Source: Lycocorax pyrrhopterus obiensis (lineage: Eukaryota > Chordata > Aves > Passeriformes > Paradisaeidae). From it: 64,000 nucleotides of DNA. Positions 12,701 through 24,700 of this stretch are shown here, in pieces. Numbering within the stretch: the first letter of the stretch is position 1; every line of letters starts with the position of its first letter. The stretch spans positions 14,740,494 through 14,804,493 of the forward strand of contig JACSVZ010000002.1 in assembly GCA_014706295.1 (NCBI GenBank), given 5' to 3'. The notes beneath the pieces are model-generated. The model made no database searches and had not been told where the DNA came from. It worked only from the letters and a program-made list of their open reading frames with translations. The position numbers were made by a program, and so were the translations under genes.

Positions 12701-15700
12701 AGGGGCAGCTGTCTGCTTAAGATGGCTTTATTTAAGTGTGGTATAGTATAACTGAGGATGAGACAAGATAAAGTATGGACAATATGAAAAAACATGTAGG
12801 CAGTTAATGCTGAAAAAGTGTTGAAAGTGAAATTGAAAGCTGTGGAACATGGTTTGGTCAGTGTTCTCTAAACCCTGTTGATGCAGCTTTAGTAGTTGTT
12901 CCTGACAGCTGAGGGATGAGGAATACCTTGGCTTGGTAAAATTTCTAACAACTCAGGAATTTTGTTGAAGTTTAGGTCTGCAAATGTACAGGATATGAGT
13001 TAAGCCTTGCAGCATCTAAACTATTATTGTATGGATGCCATGCAGGTAGACACATTAACAGTTATTCCTACTATACAACAGTGGTTTTTCTAGGAGAATT
13101 TTCATTTTTAGGTCCAGTGTTTAGTTTTACCTGTGTAGGGTGTTTCTTCAGTGTCAGGAGTGGCTTGGAAGAGGCAAATACCAATGTATTATATTGTTAG
13201 GTCATAATCTCTGCAGATAGTAATAATAAAAAACGTCCAAAGTCTTCTACACTGATTGACCATATGTCAGTTCAATTAATATTTAACCATTAAAACCATG
13301 TAAATTTAAATACGTTTATACAGTATTGTTATCCCATGAAACTGTAGTTCAAATGGGGCCAATAGTACCCTTGGCAACTCTTCAGTCTTAATTCTGCAAG
13401 TGTAAAAACGGGACTGAAGATGCCCCCCACCCTGCTCCCTCCCCTCCCCGCAGTGGTTAGGAATTGGCACATGAGAATTTCACATTGCCCCATGTGCAAG
13501 AGAAGTAGCATTGGTTAATCCATAGTTTACATGCTTGCATTCTGTAAGCTGTAGAGGACATTTACATTTTTTCATGTTCCTTAATTAAAGGCCTAAAAAT
13601 TTCCTGTGGGTTTTGCTGTGCTTGGTAAGCTGGCTCAGGTCAGTTGAAGGAGTTTGTGTCACACAAGTGGTAAGGTACTCAGAAAAGTAACACCAAAAAC
13701 CTAGGTAGAAATCACTTGGATATGTCACTAAACATGCAGTCTTTAAACCCACTGACTTATTAAAAGCTGGGAATTTCTGATAATTGAATATTTTTTGTAA
13801 GACTTAATTTTTTTGGGAGAGGTTGTTTCCTATTTAAAATTGAAATTGTGTCTCTCTCCTCCTTACAGTTTTACTCAAGACCCTTATGCCCATAGTATTA
13901 TTGGCCCATAGTATTTTACTCCTGTAGTTTCTGAGTAGCAGGGTGTCTTAAATGTTATGCCTCCTGCTAGCTGTGGATCCAAGACACTGTGAGAGGAAAT
14001 CTGCATAGAATTTCTCAGGAGACCACAGCATAGAGATGTTGTGGGAGATGAAAGCAGAGAGATTTTTTTTGATGCGTGCAATGGATGCTTAGAATAAGAC
14101 TACAGTGTGTTAGCAAGGGGATGAACAGGGTTTATGGGGGAAGAGAAATTGTTTGATGTGTGCGTAAAATCTTTTCTCTGTGTTACACACCAAGCCTGTT
14201 CCTAACATAATAATTTACTTCTACCTTCAGAAAGCAATTTTTCACTTCAGCTAGCTGTGCCTGGTGGAAAGCCTTGCTTTTGCAATGCTCTTTGTCATCT
14301 GTGTCAGAGTTGGAAGGAGGAGAGAGGAAATTCGTAATATTTTTAAGATGCGTTGGGCAAATACTGTAAAATGCTGGGACCTAAGAAAGTGGAACTGGAG
14401 TTTCAAGTTGTCCTCAATCACTATTGTGTTTCCAGATGTATTTGAGAAAAGGAGAAAGATTTAGGTGTGAAATTTGGGATGTTGGTAGAAAACTGAGATA
14501 GCAGGGCTCCTAGGTTTTTTTTAAGGCAATGCAGATTACTAAAGCTAACTCTCTTCATCATTCAGTAATGTAAATTTGTAGGAATAAAATTTAGATAGGC
14601 AAAACCCCTGGAGTTTAAATTTGACTAGCTGAAACCTGGTATAGTGGAAATTAAAAAAAAATGTATCAATATAAGCTAGTTGTTCTGAAAATACTTTGAA
14701 TTGTCGGTACTGTAAAAATGCATCTCATTCTCTCATATAACGTATAAAAATGTGACCTCCCTGATTTCATTACTATTCTCTTTCTAGTCAAATAATCTTT
14801 GATCTTTCAGATTTTAAAGCGCTTTCATTCTCAAAACTGCCTTATATGTTTCTGACTACTTGTAGCATCTTTCATCAGAAGAAAACGACCACAGTTCTTG
14901 TTACAGCCAGTCAGATAGTCAGTATGGTTCTCCTCCAAAGGGTTGGTCAGAAGAGTTGGATGAACATGGTCAAACCTTATATACCAATGACTATACTAAT
15001 GAAAAGGTACTTTTTCCTTCTTCTCATCATGTGTTCTATATCTTTTCCACTAATTCACTTCTAGAAATGAAACCTGCATTTCCAAAAGTGAAGAGCATAC
15101 TTCAGCAGTATCTCCTTTTGTTTTTTTTTTAAATATGCATGAAGCTTTAGCAAATGTACTGACTTTTTTATGTATGTTTTTTGTTATTTAGAAGAAGTTT
15201 TATTTCCAGTTGCATATCAGATTATATTAAATGAACATACCATGTATATTTTTTTTAGTTCCTCTCCTCCCCCATCCTCTTGGTTGTACTTCAGGAATGA
15301 ACTTCATACCAATAAGTTTTTCTTACTGTCTTTAAGATCTTCTCTTGTCTACATAGACCTTCCAGTTAAGACGTTTTTAAACTGAATGTAATGCTACTTT
15401 ATCACTTCCATAATTTCCTTTATTAGAGGTTTTCACTACTGCTTTCAGATGTAGACAAACAATTAAACTACAGCCATATCAGCAGATTTATGCCCAATTC
15501 TTATTATCTAGTTGCTACTGACAACTTGCTGTGATTCTGGGCATGCTGTAAAAATTTCTTCCACATAGGATAAATTACAGTATTTGTTTATATTTGTAAA
15601 GCAGTCCATTTTTTTAATTGTTCATGAAAGTTGCATTTTGAGTTTTTTAAACTTCTAAAGTGTTCAGTGAAACAGTACTTTGTTTATCATATTATAGCAC

Positions 15701-18700
15701 CACCTGTTCTCCAGTGAAGTATGCAAGTTTTATTTGCAAGAATTTTCTAAATAATTGGATTTTATGTCAGTTTTAGAATTTTATCCTCTTTAATCTGTTT
15801 CTGACAAACGTCTGTAAAGCACATTCCTATGTTTTAGCAAAAATGCAGCCTTCTTTTTTAAGTGCACTGGGATTGACAAAAAACAGCATTTCCTACCACA
15901 AACAGTTATAGGAAGGCAATCTTGTGAAACCTGCTTGAGCCAAGAGCCTTGCTGTGAGTGTTTCTGTATTTTTCTGCAATCATCTTGTTGATTTTTGCTC
16001 GTTAAAATTCTTTCTTTCTGCATGACCAGTCCCAGTTGTCATGGGTTTACCTCTTTGTGGGAGGTGCTTGTAGAGGTTAGAGAAATTATATTGTGTGCTT
16101 CAGGATTTCTCTAGGGGCTGCATCTCATATTTCCATTGATGTTTTTAAAAAGTAGTTCAACAAGTGCAAATATCTCTCAAACTACCAGCAGTTGCTGGCT
16201 GAGCTCCTTGTAATTTTATGTATAAGGTCCTGATGCAGATCTGATGGAAAGATTGTGCCTCCCTAAACTGGCAACGTAATGTTGATAAGAATGAGATATG
16301 GCATCTTAAAAAAAAATCTATTTATCACAATCTCTTGTGTGCTGTTGCAGGACTTTTTTTCTGAGGAGTTACAGAAGGAAAACTCAGGATGCTGGAAACT
16401 GTTGCTCTCATTGCATTCTAACCTTGGTTAGTTAGTAGAGGTTGTGCATTAGACACTGCTGAAGTGGATGGCACTTAATTAAATATTGACTTTAAATCTC
16501 AGGTCTCAGACATGTACTGTTGTGACTGTCACTCTGATTGTGTTTTCTATCATCACATTTCTTTCTGCAGTGGATAAAACATGCAGATGAACAAGGTAGA
16601 CCATACTACTACAGTGCTGATGGTTCCCGATCAGAGTGGGAGTTACCTAAGGTGAGTGACCTAAAAAAGAAACTTTAACAACTTGGGGCTTTCCCCTCTT
16701 CCTGAATACGTGTTCTGTCGGGCCTTTAATGTGAGGTATTAACCTCACAAGGACTCAGATATTGCTCTTTGTTATTTATTGCATTTTTGTGGAATTTCTG
16801 ATTGTGAAGAGAAAAAAAAAATATGCTCAAGGACATGAAAAATGAGTGTATGTAGCTCTTCAGATGTTGAAGGAGATCTGGTGTCTTTGCTGAACTGAGC
16901 AATGGTTTTATGCAGGGCTGCAGAATAGTAGCTGTGATTTTGCTGTGATAAAAAAAACCTGTATAGGAATAAGAGAAATCTTCACTGAGAAACTGTAGTC
17001 TATTTTTAGTACCGTCCAAAGTGTTTATACAGACATGTGCTGAAAAGCAAAAGTTACAGCAGAGTTTTGTGGTGTCTTTGAGGATGACACAGTTTCACCA
17101 GAAGCGTGTTCTGGTATTTATTAATTTTTTAGTGAAAATAAAAATTTGTAGGGAAGTGACAGACCTAGGGTAGTCTGAAGATGTATCTAATACTATTTAA
17201 TTGTATTTAATTGATGTATCTAATACTATTTAATTCTCATATTCACTTTGAAAAACTGTAGGGCATTTGTCGTATGGATGTTGTTATATATGTCTTCCCT
17301 GCTATTTTTTTTTCCAATACTACATAATAAGGTGTGACCATTAAAAAAAATTGTTTCACACAAAACTGTGTGCATAAGTACATGAAAAAGCATGTTTCTC
17401 CATTATTGTTTTATCAATACAAAAATCAGTGTCTCAAGTCACTTCCACTTAGAAAGGAGCAACCTTAATAGGTAGTGCTTTCATGATATTTTTGAGACAA
17501 TATTTACATTGAAATTTATGAATGATGCTATGTACTAAGCTGTTTTGTTATGTCAATAAAAGAATTTGCTTCTGAGTCACTGAAGAGCTGAGTTGGCTTT
17601 GAAAATTCTCCTATGTTAGTCTGATGCATTAGATGACTTAAATTTTGTAACATGCAGAAATGTTACAATGAGAGTTCAATGTAACAATATAATCTGTACC
17701 TATTGGTTTTAAAAGCTATTTAGCTTTTGATTAGTTATTGGATTTATTAGAAGTCTGAAAATCTGATAGACCAGATTTTTCCAGAAGCAATTATTATTTC
17801 AGTATGTATAATTGAAATTAATTTTGGGGAATAAGGTCATGGGTACTTCATTCTATGACTTCTGCTGTGCAGAAAGTTTTAACTTGGAAGAAATTGTGTT
17901 TCACAAAAATTGATTGAGTTTGGATTTGAATTAAATAGCAAATTGCCTTTAATCACATTAGAGTAAGTCACAAAGGTAATCCAGAACCACTACCTGAGGC
18001 ATATTAGGAGGCATAAAGGAGTGGGTCCCAGTATTTGTTTAATAGTGCATGTTATTCTAGTGATTCTAAGCAAAATCTGAGTTCTGTTGTATTGGTAGTC
18101 ACCTCCAAAATGAAACATAGCCTTTGGTTTGTTATTTGTGATCTGATATGCTTTAGTTCTTGTTTATTTGAAAGTGATCACATATTGCTGTTAGAAATTT
18201 TCCTTGAAAATTATTTCTCATGATCCATTTGGGCAGAATGCACTTTTTAATTGCTTCTTGAAACTAGTCAGTCTTGGCTGGCAGCAAATATAAGGTTCAC
18301 ATAAGAAAATGAGCAATTGACTCTTAGATTCATGATCCAAGAGTCTCTGTATTTCCAGAAATCCTTGGCTTTTAACTTTAAATTCTGTGGAATAGATTAA
18401 ATATTTCAACAAAAGATTTAGCTAGTTTATGTAGCTATATATTTGAAGGTGTTATGCTTGTGAGTAATTAAGCATGATTGAGGATTAGTCTCTCAAAGAT
18501 CTTGATGAAGCTGGCTCTAAAAGTACTTACAAGAAACGAATTAGAAAGACCACTCAGACCGCAAAACTGCTTCAAAAAAAATAATCTATACTGAAAACTC
18601 TTGAGTAGGGAGAGAAAACCATAGAAAGATCTCAGCATTGTAACACTTGCTTAAATGAAAAGTAAGTTACTAGGAAAAATCCTACTCTTGCTCAGTTTTT

Positions 18701-21700
18701 TTTTCCCCAGTATATTTAGCAAAATATTGGGTTCCAAATCTTGTGAAATAAAGTGATGGAATAGCATGGTCATGTAATGCTATTAAACCAGAAAAAGAAG
18801 AGAATCCTTTTGTTAGATGGTTCTTAATAATCTGGATTTCATTAGAACTAAAAATGGTTCAGAGGTTTCTGGAAATAGCACACTAGCTGAGCTAATACTA
18901 TGACATTAAAAATCTTCAGAGTAATAGAATTAACTATAAATGTTCACATGCTTGGGAATAACACACTGTTCTTGTACATGTGTTAAAAATTGTGAGGGTA
19001 TATGTTGGGAAGGGAGGGCAGTTACAAAACGAATTACTTTAGACAGTCTCACAGAAAGCCCTCCAGTCGTGTGAATTTAAATAACATCTAGGAATAGCTG
19101 GATGCCTCTGGCTAAAAATGATGTTTCATTGGAGTAGCTTTGACAACTGCTGAAAAGTCTATTAAGGCTCATGATGAGTGTGACCCAGCTTTCTGCAGTG
19201 GAAGGGACGCACATACTGAATTAATCTTTAAAATGGATAATACTATTTTAATCATAGTTTCTACTAGATCTTGCAGAAGACTGAGATTTCTGATCTGCAG
19301 TGTTCTACTGTATTCAGTTTGTATTCAATAATTCTTGCCAATTTTTAAAAAAACCCCAAAATCAACAAAACAATCAAACAACAAAAAACCCCAAGAAAGC
19401 AGCAATGAAAAGTTAGATCACTATAATAAAATATATTTATTTCCTCTGTAGTGAAAGAATGCTATCTAAATTCAGGTTAAAGAGGGCTATAACCCTATTC
19501 CAGAAACCTAGTTTTCTGATAGGAGTTTTATGACTTAAGCAAATGAGAAATCTGTATTAAGGGTGAGGGGAATTAAATTCATCTCAGGAGTGAGAACTCT
19601 CTAATTTCTGAAGTTTTAAAAAAAGTTAACCTATCAAAATAACAAAAAAAAAAAGGTGGGAAAGCTATCTAATAAATATTGAAATAAATAGATTAAAGGG
19701 GAGTTAAAAAGGACAACCTAATAAAAAGTAGAGATTAAAAACCTCTCTGATTTTCAAAATGCATCCTAGGCCAATACCTGGCATAAGAGCGTGATGCTTG
19801 GCCTTCTTTGAGTGAGCTCACTGATTGAAGAGTAGCCCTTAGAAGAAAATGTGTGTACTATAAGCCTCTGGAGTGAACTCAGTTTTAGTGTAAATATCTA
19901 CAGACTGTGATATTGTGATTGCATGTGTTCTTCTCACAAGTTCCTGCAGCATAAGCTCTCCTTGCTGTATCCATGGAGGAAGCAGTAGCTGGAGGACCTT
20001 CATTTTTGGCAGTGTTAATGGACCAGCAGTCTGTTAATTCACTCTGTGCGTTGCCAGCATGGGAGGTGAGCTCAGGGGCCTCAGTTCTGGTACTTGGTGA
20101 ATGGGTTTCCTGCTGGAGACCTGAAAACTGTCAGAGCATGATAGCTGAAAAAATGACAGTAAAACAGGGTGCAGGTAATGTCAGGAATATATCATGCAAT
20201 CAAATGGTGAAAGAAAATAAATATGAGAACACTTAAATAAAGCTTGGTTGTCTTACGATAAATTTGTCTTGTTCTGAGCTGTGCTGCTGGATTTGAGGTT
20301 ACCCTGTGTGTTGGCATTTGAGTCTACTGCAAGTCAATGCACTAGGCATGTAGTGGGTTTTTTAGCTAAATTATATACATTACTCTTTTGATGTTTTTTT
20401 TTTTTTTTCTGTGAGATAAGCATTAGAAGAAACAAGCAAAGCAGGCACACTACTTGACAGAATATAAGAGATTTATTAACAGACTTAGATGGTGTCGTGG
20501 TTTGACTTAAACTGACAGGCAGTTCTTCAAACCAATCACGCTTCTCTCAATTCTACATATAAAAACCCCGTAGAAAGCGAAATTTTAGAGAAGTTTTCTC
20601 CCCTGTTCCAGCTGATTGCAGGACGGGAGAGGGAGAGGGGGAGGGGTGGGCCCCGTTGCCCGGCCCGCGGGGCTGGGGACGGGCGCCCCTGCCTCTTGCC
20701 TTTCTGCCTCTTGCCCCTTCTCTTAACGCTGCAGCACAGACTCTAAACTGTAAAGAAAAAAAAGCGATTCCTTTGAGCCGCGAGTGGCGATAGCTAGCCA
20801 CAGGGCTGAAGTCATCTAACGCAGTATTCTAAAGAAGGGGGAGCCGGCGGAGCCTTCAGTGCAGCCAGCAAACTTCGCGACAAACAGAAGAAGACTCCCT
20901 TTTCCTACATAGTGCACCCGGCAGCGCAGAAAGAGCAAGGGGAGGCTCTCTCTCCACCTTAGAGCCTGATAACACCCTACAACATGGCGACTTTCAGAGC
21001 CAGAGAGAAAAAAAAACGGGGTCACGTGAGACGAAGCTACAAGGGCGGCGCTGCGGGGTCCCGCGCGGAGCTTGAAAATCTCCTTTCCTTGCCGTGGTAT
21101 GAACTGTAATATTGCAAACTGTTTGTCTCTTTAATCCATGTTAAAGTATGTGGGGGGATGAGCATTTTTTTTCTTAAGTAGCTTGTAAAAAGTTATGTTC
21201 AAGCCAAAAAAAAAAAATAATTCATTCTTAAACAAGTAGTAACCCCATGTGAGGGCCTGTGTCTTGCAGTTAAAAAAGCTGAGAAAAGGCTCATAAAAAA
21301 GAAATGTGTTACACCCTAGCAAAAATTGTTAATTCAAACGTGCAAAATAGTGACAGTGTGCAAAACCAGGCAAGGCAAAAGAGAAACCCCTTTTTCCCTT
21401 CCTAGAATTGTAATACTAATTAGGAGAGGGAAAGGTGAAAGAAAAAAAGAGTTCTAAAAGTTTGTTCTGTTGTAGCCTTTCCATCTAAGTCTGTTAATAA
21501 ATCTCTTATATTCTGTCAAGTAGTGTGCCTGCTTTGCTTGTTTCTTCTAATGCTTATCTCACAGAAAAAAAAAACATCAAAAGAGTAATGTATATAATTT
21601 AGCTTAAAAACCCACTACACTAAATTGGTGTTTCCGCCCAGTTGCAAACCAAACCCGCTACAGATGGAAAGGCTACAACAGAACAAACTTTCAGAACTCT

Positions 21701-24700
21701 TTTTCTCCCCCACCTTTCCCTCTCCTAATCAGTATTACAATTCTAGGAAGGGAAAAAAGGGGTTTCTCTTTTGCCTTGCCTGGTTTTGCACACTGTCACT
21801 ATTTTGCAGGTTTGCTTAGAATTAACAATCTCTGCTAGGGTGTAACACATCTCTTTTCCATGAGCCCTCTCCCAGCTCTTTCAACTGCAAGACACAGGCC
21901 CTCACATGGGGTTACTACTCGTTTAAGAATGAATCATTTTTTCTTTTTGGCTTGAACATAAGGTTTTTTTCTCTGCCACCAGGCTGTATAAGTTTTTTTT
22001 TTTTTGCTTTATACACATAGCTTAGCATTGGTATTCTTTAACTTTTTACAAGCTACTCGAGAAAAAAAAATGCCCATCCCCCCACGTACTTTAACATGGA
22101 TTAAAGAGACAAACAGTTTGCAATATTACAGTTCATACCACGGCGATGAAAGGAGATTTTTAAGCTCCGCGCGGGACCACGCAGCGCCGCCCTTGTAGCT
22201 TCGCCTCACGTGAGCCCGTTTTTCTTTCTCTCTGGCTCTGAAAGTTGCCATGTTGTAGGGTGTTACCAGGCTCTAAGGTGGAGAGAGAGCCTCCCCTTGC
22301 TCTTTCTGCGCTGCCGGGTGCACTATGTAGGAAAAGGGTGTCTTCTTCTGTTCGTCGCGAAGTCTGCTGGCTGCACTGAAGGCTCCACCGGCTCCCCCTT
22401 CCTCAGGATACTGCGTCAGATGACTTCAGCCCTGTGGCTAGCTATCGCCACTCGCGGCTCAAAGGAATCGCTTTTTTTTCTTTACAGTTTAGAGTCTGTG
22501 CTGCAGCGTTAAGAGAAGGGGCAAGAGGCAGAAAGGCAAGAGGCAGGGGCGCCCGTCCCCAGCCCCGCGGGCCGGGCTACGGGGCCCACCCCTCCCCCTC
22601 TCCCTCTCCCGTCCTGCACTCAGCCGGAACGGGGGAGAAAAACTTCTCTAAAATCCCGCCTTCCACAGGGTTTTTATATGTAGAATTGAGAGAAGCGTGA
22701 TTAGTCTGAAGAACTGCCTGTCAGTTCAAGTCAAACCACGACAAGGCAGTTTCATCAGCAATAGTGAACCAGCTTCACGTTCTTGTCCTAAAATTTGGGA
22801 TTGGCTGGCGAAAGTTGAGACAGCCTCAGTTGGTGCAAGGATCCAGGTGGTTTTTACCAACAAAAGTGATACAACAAACCTGAGTTAAGTATAAGTAGGC
22901 AGTCAGATTTTTTTTTTTTCACTTTCTCTTTAATATGTGTATTTCTACTCACAAAGCCTGGTCTGATCTTCCTCATTTGTCCCGGTGTTTAGTGGCTCCC
23001 ACCTCCCTCTAGCTTTTGCTTGGGCATACAGCAGGACCTGTTGCAATCAGCAAGGACTTGGGGCTGCTCGTCAAAGATGAGCGGTCTTGGTGACCCTGAG
23101 GGTTAAAAGGGGAAGCAGTGGACGTCCGAGACAGCAAAGTGAACAAAGTAGGCTATTCAGAGGTGTCTTTCAGTAACGGGTACATTTGAGCTAGAGCTGC
23201 TTGTCCTGATGGTCTCATTCTGCCTGGGTTCTGTTCCTTCAGTGAGGCTGATGCCTCTAACTGCTGCCACCCTGACATTCTGTGGCAGAGGAATCTTCGT
23301 TCCCTAGGGAAAGGAACGGAATGAAGTCCCTTAAAAGGACAAAAATAATCCTTATTTATTTGTTTATGGAGGTTTAAGAAAAATGTGTTACTGATTTAGT
23401 TGATAAGAAAACCAAAAGCTGTAACACAGGTGTTACATCTATCACAACCTCAAAAAGGTTTATTCAAAGCCAAGGACAGTAGGAACACTAGAAAGTCGTT
23501 TTGTTCTGAGGCAGCTTTAATTTTTTTTAAAGAAGATTATTCTATTTCAGACAGTCTGTTGGGACAACTGCAAATGACATATATGAGGTGCTAAAGGGTA
23601 CTAGGATAGCACAATGTTTTTAAATGCTGCTGTTTTGATCTTTGATTGCAGTTAGGTAGAGTAAAATGCTTCACTTCAGGTCTTTACCAACTTTCAATGT
23701 TGGCTGCTTCCCGGTCTTTTCTCCCTTAGCCCACCCAGATCCTTCATCTGGCTGAAGATGTTGCTAACACAAACCAAGAAGAATCTTTTTTCTGTTTCTT
23801 AAAGCTGACAGATCTGTGTCATCTCTGTAAGAATGGGGACAACTGCTACAAATAACTTGGAGGTGTTGCATTTGTTTCAGCCACAATTAGGCTAGGACAG
23901 AGCCTTGAGCCATGCCATGTATCAGCTTAAAATTAAATTGAAGTCACTCAGCCAGTTGAGAAGGTTAGAAAATTTTATACTGAGGTAAAGAAAGCCTTTA
24001 AGTAGCGGGAGAAGGTATTGAACAAATTCAGCAATGAAAAGAATACTGTGTGACCTAATTTTACACCACTGGAGTCATTAACCTACAGCAAGAGCTGTTA
24101 CCAAAAAATCCCTGTTTTGCTTGGTATGTACAGTCAGAGAATGAACAATTTGCTCATGTGCCCCCTGTGTGATCGGAGATGCTCTCAATGAAATGGGGAA
24201 CAAGCTCAGGTGATGTGCTAGAGGGGTCGATGTACTGGGACAAATTTGAGTTTGTGGAGGATTTTCAGGGAGCAGTAGTGTGTAAATTTGGAGTTGCGTG
24301 CTACATTTTAAAATGCTTTAGAGTTAGGAAAATAACATTGCACTCTAAGAAGATGCTGTCAAGGCACATGGTGTAGCAGGGGTTGTCTCACCAGGCAATG
24401 TGTTGTCTTGAATGGGTCAGTTTTATTGCAGTGGACAGCCCTTGCCTGATCTGTCAAGATTACACCAAATCTTAGGCGTAGAAAGCCTGCTTATGGTTAT
24501 GTAAAAACAAGATTGTGTGTGAGGGAAGGCAAGCCAAGCCCAACCTAGTTTCTGGTAAACAATGGTAAATACTGCAAATGCAGGAGGAGGGACAGCAGCT
24601 CCTCCGCAGGCAGGAGTCCTGTAGAGTGTCAGAAAGAGAACTGGACCTGAAGCTGTTCTGCAAGGCTTTTTGCCCTAAGATTGAGTAGGGGCAGAGCAGA

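Larger units (their letters stand above)
20493..21662 (+). mobile_element. Inner solo LTR of the same family, inserted into the outer LTR in opposite orientation
   Basis: A 1170-bp element starting TGTCGTGGTTTGA and ending ACCCGCTACA, with TG..CA ends. It is flanked by the 5-bp duplication GATGG at 20488-20492 and 21663-21667. The sequences on either side rejoin exactly into the outer LTR. Sense-strand signals are CCAAT at 20532-20536, TATAAAA at 20558-20564, AATAAA at 21496-21501 and a GT/T-rich stretch after it. This implies a short U3, a long R and a U5 of roughly 150 bp. Compared with the outer copy it carries a marked excess of G-to-A changes on this strand. Its reading frames are mirrored in the outer copy and are not coding. 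Confidence 0.88.
20349..22743 (-). mobile_element. Outer solo LTR of an endogenous retrovirus-like family, interrupted
   Basis: Read on the minus strand the element starts TGTCGTGGTTTGA at 22743 and ends CCCACTACA at 20349, with TG..CA ends. It is flanked by a perfect 5-bp target duplication, AGGCA, at 20344-20348 and 22744-22748. It is split by the inner LTR at 20493-21662: its parts are 20349-20492 and 21668-22743 (21663-21667 is the inner target duplication). Together they are about 1220 bp. Its sense strand has a TATAAAAA box (plus-strand 22671-22678) and an AATAAA signal (plus-strand 20472-20477). It lacks 43 bp at its 3' end compared with the inner copy and has 80 bp (21962-22041) that the inner copy lacks. 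No gag/pol sequence and no second LTR are present, so it is a solo LTR. A 5-bp duplication suggests ERVL or ERVK class, not certain. Confidence 0.88.

Noticed and set aside
20553..20801. 82-codon Arg-rich frame on the - strand, with a near copy on the + strand at 22434-22700
   Set aside because: The apparent conservation is only the two LTR copies being reverse complements of one another; the frame runs through the LTR leader and has no retroviral protein content.
20349..21619. Interpretation as a DNA transposon with 144-bp terminal inverted repeats (TGTAGTGGG...CCCACTACA)
   Set aside because: There is no target duplication at those borders taken together. The AGGCA and GATGG duplications fit two nested LTRs exactly and explain all the arms.
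20816..22512. Mirrored frames in the two LTR arms (20816-21025 minus and 22210-22512 plus) as a duplicated gene
   Set aside because: Explained fully by the nested inverted LTRs.
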